From a virus, in IMG/VR virus record IMGVR_UViG_3300044715_000099, positions 1-29,618 of that record: a DNA stretch of 29,618 nt; one strand, written 5' to 3'. Shown here piece by piece: positions 13,099 to 20,866 of this stretch (within the stretch, counting starts at the first letter, position 1; every line of letters starts with the position of its first letter). Both the position numbers and the translations under genes were made by a program. The notes beneath the pieces are model-generated. The model had not been told where the DNA came from. It was given only the letters and a program-made list of their open reading frames with translations, and did not search any database.

Positions 13099-15177
13099 AT
13101 GTCAGTAAATCTATCTTTATTTGCAGGTGTCGGCGCGCAATTTTTTGATAATAGCGGGAATGTGCTGACAGGGGGTAAGATTTACAGTTACTCCGCGGGT
13201 ACTACTACTCCTTTAGCAACTTATACAACATTTGCAGGCAATATACCTCATAGCAACCCTATTATTTTAGATGCGTCTGGACGCGTTCCATCAGGCGGTG
13301 AAATTTGGTTGACTGATAATGTTGCATATAAATTTGTTTTACAAACATCAGACGCAGTTACGATAGCGACTTATGACAATATAACAGGCAATTTAAGCGG
13401 CATTTATGCGACTTTTGCGGCATCTTCTGGATCTTCTCTTATCGGATACACGCAAGGCGGGGCTGGTGCTATAAATACCACTGTTCAAGCTAAATTGCGT
13501 CAAACTGTAAGCGTTGAAGATTTTGGAGCCGTAGGTGATGGAACAACAGATAACTATGACGCGCTTAAAGCTGCTGCTGATTACATCACCTCTGTTGGTG
13601 GCGGCACGTTGTACTTTCCACCAGGTAACTATTACATTGACCAATATGTAACTGTATCAAATAGTGTTGTTGACCCCATGCAGTTCACAAATTGCGATGG
13701 GTTGGCGTTGCTTGGCTATGGTGCAAAAATTACGACCAAGGGTAATTACAACAGGGATGCCGTTACAACTCGCAGCCTTTCCGTGTTTGTTCTGACCAAC
13801 TGCAAGAATGTCACGATTGAGGGTTTTGAAATTGACGGGCAACTGAACCTGACAACAACATCTGCGACTTATGCAGAACCAGTTAGTCACGGCGTTTACT
13901 TGCTGAGTTGCATTAACGTTACCTTGAAAAATTTAGACATCCATCACGTTATGACGGACGGTGTTTACATGCGTGACGATGGCATACAGACCAACCCTCG
14001 TGTTGCATGTAAATACATTACAGGCACAAACGTATCCAGCACATACTGCGGACGACAAGGAATGTCTATTGTTCAGGCGCGGTGGGTGACGTTTACTGAT
14101 TCAAACTTCAGCTACACATTCAGGGATTCAACGATTGGTTTTTCTCCGTCTGCTGGCGTTGACATTGAACCAAACCGCAGCACTGCTACTACTTCTCCAG
14201 ATCAGATGGACGTTGACACTGGGCAATGTACGTTTATTGGGTGTTTGTTCCAAGAAAACGCTGGTTCTCAATTTGTTGCGTTCAGCGGCGACATTGTTAA
14301 AAACGTTGTTCTTGAAAACTGCTCATTTATTGTCGGCAGTGGTTCGTTTGGCGGCAGTGACTGCATGGTTTTTGAATCAGACCTTATGACCGTCAACGAT
14401 TGCTACTTCAATCTCGGCATCAACAAACGGATGTTCGTTTACAACACTTATACGGTGAGTAACGGAGCAACGTTTACAAACAATTTGTTTGAATTGCCAT
14501 ACCTTAATCGAATTGTTTTCACCAACGTAGTACCTGTTTTGTTTCAAAACAATCGCGTCATCGTGACAGGCGATGCTCCTTGGCCAGGGACTCAGCAAAT
14601 TATTTCAAGCCTCAACACAGAATTGGTTGCAGAAAACAACTATTTCTATGTGCCAAAAGAAATTTATGTTGATGGCGGCGCTGGCGACAGAATGATTGTG
14701 TTTTTGTCTGGTGGAAAACGCTTTAAGGGAAACACATACGAAACAGACTTGTTGGCCGCTGCGGGAGATACAGGAACTGCTCATTATGCGCAGTCTTATG
14801 GTGCAAGCACAATTGCGCAAGATGAAGTATTTATTGGCACAGCACCAGGAACGGCTGACACTTTTAGACCCGTATTTAACGGTGATTTCAATACAAACTT
14901 ACCCTACAACAAATCGTTGCCAGGGTATGCAGAAGTCACTTACAACCCTCCGTCTTTACTAACTGGAACTAGCACAACAACAACAGTGACGGTAACGGGC
15001 GCGGCCATTGGAGATTTTACATTAGCTTCTTTTCAGCGCGATTTATCCGGCATTAGTTTATTTTCTTGGGTTAGCGCAGCAGACACAGTAAGTGTTCAGT
15101 TTCGGAATGACACTGGTGGAACAATTGATTTATCTAGCGGCTCACTGCGTGTTCAAGTAACGGCAGTGCCTAGATAA
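13099..15177 (+). CDS. Tailspike with pectate-lyase-type beta-helix (probable depolymerase)
   Basis: The 692-residue product has three parts. The N-terminal ~110 residues (LFAGVGAQFFDNSGNVLTGG, YSAGTTTPLATYT, ILDASGRVP) form the virion-attachment domain common to podovirus spikes. From about residue 140, VEDFGAVGDGTTDNYDALKA opens a pectate-lyase-3-type right-handed beta-helix. It continues with repeated Asn-rich turns (LTNCKNVTIEGFEIDG, LLSCINVTLKNLDI) to about residue 560. The C-terminal ~70 residues (TVTVTGAAIGDFTLAS, TGGTIDLSSGSLRV) match a capping or trimerisation module of phage tail proteins. It likely binds and may cleave a surface polysaccharide. AAGGAACCAAAT precedes the ATG. Catalytic residues cannot be assigned by eye. 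Confidence 0.85.
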   Translation: MSVNLSLFAGVGAQFFDNSGNVLTGGKIYSYSAGTTTPLATYTTFAGNIPHSNPIILDASGRVPSGGEIWLTDNVAYKFVLQTSDAVTIATYDNITGNLSGIYATFAASSGSSLIGYTQGGAGAINTTVQAKLRQTVSVEDFGAVGDGTTDNYDALKAAADYITSVGGGTLYFPPGNYYIDQYVTVSNSVVDPMQFTNCDGLALLGYGAKITTKGNYNRDAVTTRSLSVFVLTNCKNVTIEGFEIDGQLNLTTTSATYAEPVSHGVYLLSCINVTLKNLDIHHVMTDGVYMRDDGIQTNPRVACKYITGTNVSSTYCGRQGMSIVQARWVTFTDSNFSYTFRDSTIGFSPSAGVDIEPNRSTATTSPDQMDVDTGQCTFIGCLFQENAGSQFVAFSGDIVKNVVLENCSFIVGSGSFGGSDCMVFESDLMTVNDCYFNLGINKRMFVYNTYTVSNGATFTNNLFELPYLNRIVFTNVVPVLFQNNRVIVTGDAPWPGTQQIISSLNTELVAENNYFYVPKEIYVDGGAGDRMIVFLSGGKRFKGNTYETDLLAAAGDTGTAHYAQSYGASTIAQDEVFIGTAPGTADTFRPVFNGDFNTNLPYNKSLPGYAEVTYNPPSLLTGTSTTTTVTVTGAAIGDFTLASFQRDLSGISLFSWVSAADTVSVQFRNDTGGTIDLSSGSLRVQVTAVPR

Positions 15178-15187
15178 GGAGAACTGA

Positions 15188-16225
15188 ATGGCAAACAGAT
15201 TTTGGGTAGGTGGCTCTGGTACATGGAACACCACATCCACTGCAAATTGGGCGACCACCACGGGTGGGGCTTCTGGGGCTTCTGCGCCAACTACAGCCGA
15301 TATTGCAATTTTTGACGCCAACTCTGGGTCAACCTACACCGTCACACTGGGTGAAAACGTCACCATTCAAACGCTTACAGCCAATGCAGCAGTTGGATTG
15401 ACTTTGAATTATGTAACCTACAAAGTTACTGTGACAGGCAACAACGCTAACGTTTACAGGGCAAACGGTGTTATTGAGTATCAAGGCACTCCGGTTGTCG
15501 ATCTCACTTACTCAGGAGCAACAGGAACTCGAACTATTGCTCCGGGATCAGCAACAGTAACTAATCCACCACAATTTAATATTACGGCAGGCTCGGACAC
15601 AGTGTCGTTGTCTGCTGGGTCAATTGGCAGGTACGGAACATTAAATTTTACTGGTTTTTCTGGAACTCTTGTGTCGGCGTCTTCTACTGCAAACTGGACA
15701 ATTTTTGGTGATCTGGTGTTGTCTTCTACAATGACAATGCCATCGCAAACAGGAGCGTTTGTTTTTTCTGCCACCTCGGGAACTCAACAGATTACAAGCA
15801 ATGGAAAAACAATTAACCAGCCTTTGACGTTTAGCGGAGTTGGCGGCACGTTTGCTTTCCAAGATGCCTTGACCCAAGGCTCAACAAGAGCGTTTACCAT
15901 CACCAATGGTACTGTTCAACTTAAAAATGGCGTGACATCTACCGTAGGTAGTTTTGTAGCCAGCAATGCCAATGTTAAGTTTTTACAATCTACAACGCCT
16001 GGATCGCAGGCTACACTATCACAAGCGTCGGGTACAGTTAACGTAGTAGATTTAACAATACAAGACATCAACGCTGTTGGCGGGGCTTCTTGGAACGCGT
16101 ATACTGACTTTGAAAACACGGATGCAGGTAATAATGACGGATGGAACTTTAGCTTGTCGCCCCCGTATTCAATTGCTGAATTACCTGTTACATTAAGACC
16201 GTTCACACAACCTCGGAGATTTTAA
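15188..16225 (+). CDS. Beta-rich virion protein (WVGGSGTW type)
   Basis: The 345-residue product begins MANRFWVGGSGTWNTTS and continues with Thr/Ser/Gly-rich, strand-forming sequence to the end; near the C-terminus lies NNDGWNFS. Proteins with this opening are common in tailed-phage structural regions, where they are usually called tail or adhesin-like proteins. Low charge, no Cys and a repeat-like strand pattern suggest an elongated beta-solenoid. AAGGAGAA gives it a strong ribosome site, 10 bp after the tailspike stop. It may contact host or capsid surface glycans; this is inference. Confidence 0.65.
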   Translation: MANRFWVGGSGTWNTTSTANWATTTGGASGASAPTTADIAIFDANSGSTYTVTLGENVTIQTLTANAAVGLTLNYVTYKVTVTGNNANVYRANGVIEYQGTPVVDLTYSGATGTRTIAPGSATVTNPPQFNITAGSDTVSLSAGSIGRYGTLNFTGFSGTLVSASSTANWTIFGDLVLSSTMTMPSQTGAFVFSATSGTQQITSNGKTINQPLTFSGVGGTFAFQDALTQGSTRAFTITNGTVQLKNGVTSTVGSFVASNANVKFLQSTTPGSQATLSQASGTVNVVDLTIQDINAVGGASWNAYTDFENTDAGNNDGWNFSLSPPYSIAELPVTLRPFTQPRRF

Positions 16226-16226
16226 A

Positions 16227-16532
16227 ATGACGATGAATATTAAAGCCGTAACCACTTGTTTTGGCTACCAACAAATTACTAATTTAAGCGCATCAGTGGG
16301 CTTGACAGTGCCAACTTTGGCACCAGATGGTTTAAATGCTAAACCTGTGTTTGCGTTAATCATTGCTGAAGGCGCTCCTGTACGTTGGAGAGATGACGGC
16401 GTAGCTCCTACAGCATCTGTAGGTATGCCAATTGCTGTTGGAGTACCTTTGCAATATGATGGCGATTTGTCTAAAATTCGTTTTATTCAGCAGTCAGCTA
16501 GTGGTATTTTGAACATCAGCTATTACTCTTAA
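16227..16532 (+). CDS. Small structural protein (VRWRDDG type)
   Basis: The 101-residue product contains ALIIAEGAPVRWRDDGVAPT followed by SVGMPIAVGVPLQYDGDLSKIRFIQ. This pattern recurs as a short beta-rich protein in podovirus-type structural regions, without assigned function. The start follows GGAGATTTTAAA, only 1 bp after the upstream stop, suggesting co-translation. It is the last gene before the internal promoter at 16537. Capsid decoration or tail attachment are possibilities. Confidence 0.65.
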   Translation: MTMNIKAVTTCFGYQQITNLSASVGLTVPTLAPDGLNAKPVFALIIAEGAPVRWRDDGVAPTASVGMPIAVGVPLQYDGDLSKIRFIQQSASGILNISYYS

Positions 16533-16536
16533 TCGC

Positions 16537-16565
16537 TTGACGAACAAATTTTTAAAGAATATATT
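16537..16565 (+). promoter_or_regulatory. Sigma70-type promoter for scaffold and coat genes
   Basis: TTGACG (16537-16542) and TATATT (16560-16565) each match the sigma70 consensus at five of six positions, at the ideal 17-bp spacing. The spacer is AT-rich. This is the best promoter-like sequence noticed in the window. It lies in the gap between two structural genes and would give a leader of about 45 bases before the scaffold ATG. The word ACGAACAAATTTTT is shared with the region before the terminase genes. Confidence 0.75.
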
Positions 16566-16580
16566 AAGTAAATAACCGTA

Positions 16581-16597
16581 CTGATGCGGAACATCAG
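16581..16597 (+). promoter_or_regulatory. 5'-leader stem-loop of the scaffold/coat transcript
   Basis: CTGATG (16581-16586) and CATCAG (16592-16597) form a 6-bp stem with loop CGGAA, about 10 bases after the predicted transcription start and before the ribosome site TAAGGA (16604-16609). A stem near the 5' end commonly protects mRNA from decay; no U-tract follows, so it is not a terminator. Confidence 0.5.
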
Positions 16598-16617
16598 GGT
16601 TTCTAAGGAAACAAAAA

Positions 16618-17409
16618 ATGGACGAAAGTCAAGAAGTAACCCTAGCGGAAGTACCCGCGCCAGAACTGGAAGCAACGGCTGCCCCAGAGTCTGAAGTAGT
16701 AGCGCCGGAAGAAGCGCCAGTTGAGCAGGCCGCTAAAACCTTCACACAAGAAGATTTAGACGCTGCGATTGGCAAAAGGCTCGCAAGAGAGCAACGTAAG
16801 TGGGAAAGAGAACAGGCTGCAAAGCAAGCGGAAACGCAAGCCAAGCGCGCAGTGTCAGTTGAAGTCCCGTCTGTCGATTCGTTTGAATCGCCTGAAGATT
16901 ATGCCGATGCACTGGCAGAACGTAAGGCAGAAGAACTATTGGCTAGACGAGAGCAAGCTAAACAGCAAGCCGAACTCCTTGAGGCATTTCACGACCGTGA
17001 AGAAGAAGCTAGGACTAAGTATGATGACTTTGAACAAGTTGCCTACAACCCTAAACTTCCAATCACAGACGCAATGGCTCAGACGATCCAGCAGTCCGAA
17101 GTTGGGCCAGATATTGCCTATTATCTAGGTAGTAACCCTAAGGAAGCTGAACGTATTTCTCGTTTATCTGCACTTATGCAAGCAAAAGAAATTGGTCGAA
17201 TTGAAAGCAAACTTGCTGACAGTCCGCCCGTAAAGAAAAGCTCGAATGCTCCGGCACCGATTGCTCCAGTGACGGCACGATCCAGCAGTGGATCACCTGC
17301 GTACGACACCACTGACCCGCGCTCTACTAAAAGTATGAGTACATCAGAATGGATTGAAGCAGAGCGCCAACGCCAGATCAAGAAGTACGAAGCTCAGAGA
17401 AACCGCTAA
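16618..17409 (+). CDS. Head scaffolding protein
   Basis: The 263-residue product is rich in Glu, Ala, Gln and Lys and strongly helical. It has an acidic start (residues 1-40), then FTQEDLDAAIGKRLAREQRKW, and a long charged coiled-coil-like middle. A Ser/Pro-rich linker follows, and a basic C-terminus (STSEWIEAERQRQIKKY) would bind coat protein. Sequence character, length and position immediately before the coat gene are those of tailed-phage scaffolds. It is expected to direct procapsid assembly and then leave the head. TAAGGA is placed 8 bp before the ATG, and the sigma70-type promoter at 16537 drives it. Confidence 0.85.
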   Translation: MDESQEVTLAEVPAPELEATAAPESEVVAPEEAPVEQAAKTFTQEDLDAAIGKRLAREQRKWEREQAAKQAETQAKRAVSVEVPSVDSFESPEDYADALAERKAEELLARREQAKQQAELLEAFHDREEEARTKYDDFEQVAYNPKLPITDAMAQTIQQSEVGPDIAYYLGSNPKEAERISRLSALMQAKEIGRIESKLADSPPVKKSSNAPAPIAPVTARSSSGSPAYDTTDPRSTKSMSTSEWIEAERQRQIKKYEAQRNR

Positions 17410-17430
17410 CCCATTTTTTGAAAGAATAAT

Positions 17431-18645
17431 ATGTCAAACTCAATCTTAACCATTGACATGATTACTCGTAAGGCCTTAGAAATCCTCGAGAACAATCTTG
17501 TCTTAACTCGTAACGTAAACCGTCAATATGACGATTCATTTGCTGTAGAAGGCGCTAAAATTGGTTCTACACTACGTATCCGTTTACCAGATCGTACGTT
17601 AGTAACTGACGGCGCTGCTTTGCAAGTTCAAGCAGACAACGAGCAGTTCACAACTTTGTCAGTTGCTTCACAAAAGCACATTGGCGTGAACTTCACATCT
17701 GCTGAAATGACAATGCAGTTAGACGACTTTGCAGAGCGTGTTTTGAAACCACGTATCTCACAGTTGGCTTCTTCTATCGACGCTGACGTAGCGAATGCTT
17801 ACAAAGCAATCTCTAACTCAGTCGGTACTCCTGGCACAACGCCTTCAACATCTTTGGTGCTTTTACAAGCTCAACAGAAGTTGAACGAAAACGCTGCTGT
17901 TATGTCACCACGCTACGCTACTGTTAACCCAGCAGCTAACGCTGGCTTAGTTGAAGGCATGAAAGGTTTGTTTAATCCAACAGACACAATCAGCCGTCAA
18001 TTCAAGAATGGCATGATGGGCATGGGCGTACTAGGCTTCGACGAAGTTAATATGTCACAATCTATCAAGCAGCACACCACTGGTACACGTTCTACAAGCG
18101 ACACAATCCTTGTAAACGGCACTGTTACAACTGAAGGTCAAGCGACTATCAGTATTGACGGCGGTACTGGTTCTGCGACTGTTACTGTTGGTGACGTGTT
18201 CACTATTGCTAACGTATTTGCTGTTAACCCACAAACACGTGAGTCAACAGGTAGCTTGCAACAGTTCACTGTAACTGCTGCTAGCACTGCTGCTGGCGGC
18301 GCTTGGACTAACATCGCTATTTCACCTGCTATGTTCACTTCTAGTAACGCTTTGGCAACTATCAATGCGTTCCCGCAAGATGGCGCAGCAGTAACATTCC
18401 TTGGTGCAGCTTCTAGCCAATACGCTCAGAACTTGGTATACCACAAAGATGCAATCACTTTCGCGACTGCTGACTTGTTGATGCCTCAGGGTGTAGACAT
18501 GGCGTCACGTCAAGTTCACAACGGTATCTCAATGCGTATTGTTCGCCAATACGACATTAACAATGACCGTTTGCCTTGCCGTATTGACGTTCTATATGGC
18601 TTTAGCACAATCCGTCCACAGATGGCCTGCCGTATTTGGGGCTAA
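17431..18645 (+). CDS. Major capsid (coat) protein, P22 gp5 type
   Basis: The 404-residue product matches the P22 coat family (P22 gp5 is 430 residues). The start is MSNSILTIDMITRKALEILE, followed by NLVLTRNVNRQYDDSF, GSTLRIRLP and DFAERVLKPRI, an HK97-fold N-arm and long helix. The middle (about 225-330) holds a beta-rich insertion with GDVFTIANVFAVNPQTRES, as in P22-like coats. The end is FSTIRPQMACRIWG. Hundreds of copies build the shell. The ATG is preceded only by GAAAGAATAAT, a weak ribosome site for so abundant a protein. A strong intrinsic terminator follows. Confidence 0.93.
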   Translation: MSNSILTIDMITRKALEILENNLVLTRNVNRQYDDSFAVEGAKIGSTLRIRLPDRTLVTDGAALQVQADNEQFTTLSVASQKHIGVNFTSAEMTMQLDDFAERVLKPRISQLASSIDADVANAYKAISNSVGTPGTTPSTSLVLLQAQQKLNENAAVMSPRYATVNPAANAGLVEGMKGLFNPTDTISRQFKNGMMGMGVLGFDEVNMSQSIKQHTTGTRSTSDTILVNGTVTTEGQATISIDGGTGSATVTVGDVFTIANVFAVNPQTRESTGSLQQFTVTAASTAAGGAWTNIAISPAMFTSSNALATINAFPQDGAAVTFLGAASSQYAQNLVYHKDAITFATADLLMPQGVDMASRQVHNGISMRIVRQYDINNDRLPCRIDVLYGFSTIRPQMACRIWG

Positions 18646-18652
18646 TCAAATC

Positions 18653-18677
18653 GCTCCCGCGCAAGCGGGGGCTTTTT
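18653..18677 (+). terminator. Intrinsic terminator after the coat gene
   Basis: GCTCCCGC (18653-18660) and GCGGGGGC (18665-18672) form an 8-bp stem (one G-T pair) with loop GCAA, followed by five T (18673-18677). The next gene starts 27 bp later without a visible promoter, so partial read-through is likely, which would reduce expression of the downstream genes relative to coat. Confidence 0.85.
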
Positions 18678-18703
18678 AAACACATTTTTTAAGGAAACAT
18701 ATC

Positions 18704-19114
18704 ATGGCTCAAGCTCCATTACCAAACGGTACAGGCGGTTATCAATTTAATGACGGTAGCGTTGGCGAAGCATTGTTGTTCGTACAAGGCGCTCCAACTG
18801 CTGTAGCTGCTGCTGCAACAATGACGGCTGATCAATTAGCAAACGGTTTGTTTGTATTCAACGGTGCGGCTGGCAATCTTACATTGCCAACTGTTGCTGA
18901 TCTAGAAGAAGGCATCCCTAGCGCAACTAAAGTCAACGCTGCATTTGACTTTTTTATCGTCAACATTGATGCTGCTGGTTCCGATACAGTCACTTTGGCT
19001 ACCGGCACTGGTTGGACAATCGTCGGCGTTGCTGCAGTAACTGTTAACACTTCAGGTCACTTCCGCGCTCGTAAAACAGCCGAAGGTTCTTGGACTGCAT
19101 ACCGCATTAGCTAA
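18704..19114 (+). CDS. Putative capsid decoration or minor structural protein
   Basis: The 136-residue product starts MAQAPLPNGTGGYQFNDGS and is Ala/Thr/Gly-rich, with LANGLFVFNGAAGNLTLPT and a C-terminal GHFRARKTAEGSWTAYRIS. Similar proteins follow the coat gene in several environmental phages, which makes a capsid-surface or fibre role plausible. TAAGGAAACAT gives a good ribosome site. The gene stands alone between two intrinsic terminators, so its dose is probably controlled separately from the tail genes. Confidence 0.65.
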   Translation: MAQAPLPNGTGGYQFNDGSVGEALLFVQGAPTAVAAAATMTADQLANGLFVFNGAAGNLTLPTVADLEEGIPSATKVNAAFDFFIVNIDAAGSDTVTLATGTGWTIVGVAAVTVNTSGHFRARKTAEGSWTAYRIS

Positions 19115-19122
19115 TGTAATAC

Positions 19123-19143
19123 CCCGCCCTTCGGGGCGGGTTT
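19123..19143 (+). terminator. Intrinsic terminator with UUCG tetraloop
   Basis: CCCGCCC (19123-19129) and GGGCGGG (19134-19140) form a perfect GC stem closed by the very stable loop TTCG, followed by TTTAAC and then seven T. It lies 8 bp after the stop of the preceding gene. No promoter is visible before the next gene, so read-through is again expected. Confidence 0.88.
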
Positions 19144-19176
19144 AACTTTTTTTGGAATTAATAAAGGAGTTTTAAC

Positions 19177-19773
19177 ATGGCAAATAATAAGCCTATTGGT
19201 GTCGCATATTCCGACCCACAATTAGATTCATACCAAGTTGGTACCGCAGGTGAGCCGATTGCTATTTCATCAGCAGGCGTACTAAACGGTGCTTACGCAA
19301 CAACAACAGCCGCTTCAGGCGACACACGTCTTAACTATAGCCGTTTAACCTTTACCTCTACAGGTTCAGGAGAAACTGTTCGCATTTTGACTCGTGTAAC
19401 TGGTGCTAATGGCGCTACTGCAGGTACTATTAACGGCGAACACGTAAGTTTGGCCATTAATGGTGCAGGCACAATTAGCGGCGCAGGTAACGCATTGCGC
19501 GCAACTATTGGTGGCTCGTCTACTAACCCAGGCGGTACGCTTGCTGCATTGCAACTTGATTCCGATATTGCGTCTGGCGGTACTTGGACTAACGCTTCTT
19601 TCTTGCGTGTAACCAACTCTGGCACTGGCACACTTGGTAACTTTGCAGCTTTCCCCGCAGCAGCTACAACAGGTGTGTTCCGTGCAGCCGTTGGTACTCC
19701 AGCAGCTACACACACTATCCCTGTAACTAGCGGTGGTGTAACGTATTACATTATGGTTTCTACCATTGCGTAA
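19177..19773 (+). CDS. Ala/Gly/Thr-rich structural protein
   Basis: The 198-residue product begins MANNKPIGVAYSDPQLDSYQ and contains strand-forming Thr/Gly-rich sequence (GEHVSLAINGAGTISGAGNA, GGTWTNASFLRVTNSGTG), ending GGVTYYIMVSTIA. I recall similar proteins in podovirus structural modules but no fixed function. Possible roles are capsid decoration or a head fibre. AAAGGAG is at ideal spacing. The next small gene starts in its stop codon (TAATG). Confidence 0.65.
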   Translation: MANNKPIGVAYSDPQLDSYQVGTAGEPIAISSAGVLNGAYATTTAASGDTRLNYSRLTFTSTGSGETVRILTRVTGANGATAGTINGEHVSLAINGAGTISGAGNALRATIGGSSTNPGGTLAALQLDSDIASGGTWTNASFLRVTNSGTGTLGNFAAFPAAATTGVFRAAVGTPAATHTIPVTSGGVTYYIMVSTIA

Positions 19774-19931
19774 TGCAGATTAATAAAGAGTTTTTGCAAG
19801 CTGAAATCTCTGCCCTAGAGCAAGAATCACAGAAGGCTAACACCTTCTTGATTCAAGCTCAGGCCACCATATCAGCGTATAGAATGTTAATTAATAAGCT
19901 AGACGAACCTGAAAACAGAGAAGAAAGCTAA
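19773..19931 (+). CDS. 52-residue coiled-coil protein
   Basis: This frame starts in a TAATG overlap with the preceding gene and ends in another with the next one. The product begins MQINKEFLQAEISALEQES and is almost wholly helical with hydrophobic residues at heptad-like spacing, ending DEPENREES. Small Gln/Glu-rich helical proteins of this kind are frequent in podovirus structural regions; function is unknown. Its tight double overlap argues that it is real. Confidence 0.7.
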   Translation: MQINKEFLQAEISALEQESQKANTFLIQAQATISAYRMLINKLDEPENREES

Positions 19932-20137
19932 TGCCAATTATTTATTTAAGCCACCCAGATCACGGTACTAAAGTTGCCAACATGGAACAAGAAGCCGAAA
20001 ATGATGAACAAAACGGCTGGACACGCTATACTATTGACACGCCAACTCCCGTAGTTGAAGTGGTCGAAGAACAGCCTGAGTCTGTCGTCGAAGTAGTTAA
20101 TACCTTGAAACCAAAGACACGACGCAAATCAGCATAA
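19931..20137 (+). CDS. 68-residue hypothetical protein (IYLSHPDHGTKVA type)
   Basis: The product begins MPIIYLSHPDHGTKVANMEQ, then EQNGWTRYTID, followed by a Val/Glu/Pro-rich stretch and a basic end, LKPKTRRKSA. The opening pattern with HG.KVA and GW is typical of short proteins next to gp4-like genes in phage genomes, with no known function. Translation is coupled to the upstream gene by a TAATG overlap. Confidence 0.65.
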   Translation: MPIIYLSHPDHGTKVANMEQEAENDEQNGWTRYTIDTPTPVVEVVEEQPESVVEVVNTLKPKTRRKSA

Positions 20138-20147
20138 GGAGTAGGCC

Positions 20148-20858
20148 ATGACCACGGCAAATGACCAAATTAACGGCGCGTTGCGCTTACTAGGTGTGTT
20201 AGCCGAGGGTGAAACGCCTTCCGCAGCAACGTCACAAGACGCTTTGACTGCGCTCAATCAAATGATTGACTCATGGAATACTGAGCGTTTGTCTGTTTAT
20301 GCAACTCAAGACCAAGTAAAAAGCTGGCTTCCTAATCAAATATCCAACACGCTAGGCCCTACAGGGTCGTTTGTTGGACAACGCCCTATTTTGGTAGACG
20401 ACGCAACGTACTTCCGTGATCCAGCGAACAACATCTCGTTTGGTATCAAGCTCATCAATCAACAACAATACAACGGTATCGCTGTTAAAACAGTGACATC
20501 TACATATCCACAGGTAATGTGGGTCAATATGACCTACCCTGACATTGAGATTTACGTGTACCCAGTGCCAACTAAAATATTGGAGTTCCACTTCATATCG
20601 GTTGAGCCAATCGTTAATGTACCTAGCTTGTCCACTGACATCACCATGCCACCTGGCTACTTGAGAGCGTTTAAGTACAACTTAGCGCTTGAGATTGCAG
20701 CCGAGTTCGGTATTCAGCCAAATCCACAGGTGTCACGCATTGCAATGACATCTAAACGTAACTTGAAACGCATTAACAACCCTGACGACATCATGGCGTT
20801 ACCTTACGCTATTGTGGCAACTCGTCAGCGCTTTAACATCTTTAGCGGTAACTTCTAG
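20148..20858 (+). CDS. Head-tail adaptor, P22 gp4 (tail accessory factor) type
   Basis: The 236-residue product has the hallmarks of the P22 tail-accessory family: INGALRLLGVLAEGETPS at the start, then ALTALNQMIDSWNTERLSV. FRDPANNISFGI, YVYPVPTK and ITMPPGYLRAFKYNLALEIA follow. Two-layer helices at the N-terminus and C-terminus would bind portal and close the DNA channel after packaging. P22 gp4 is shorter (166); the longer form is usual in related environmental phages. TAAGGAG precedes the ATG at about 8 bp. Confidence 0.88.
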   Translation: MTTANDQINGALRLLGVLAEGETPSAATSQDALTALNQMIDSWNTERLSVYATQDQVKSWLPNQISNTLGPTGSFVGQRPILVDDATYFRDPANNISFGIKLINQQQYNGIAVKTVTSTYPQVMWVNMTYPDIEIYVYPVPTKILEFHFISVEPIVNVPSLSTDITMPPGYLRAFKYNLALEIAAEFGIQPNPQVSRIAMTSKRNLKRINNPDDIMALPYAIVATRQRFNIFSGNF

Positions 20859-20866
20859 GATTAAAT

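Noticed and set aside
19335-19715. Minus-strand frames of 115-126 residues opposite a structural gene
   Set aside because: They are antisense to a Thr/Ala/Gly-rich gene whose codon pattern leaves the opposite strand open; no motif or ribosome site was noticed.
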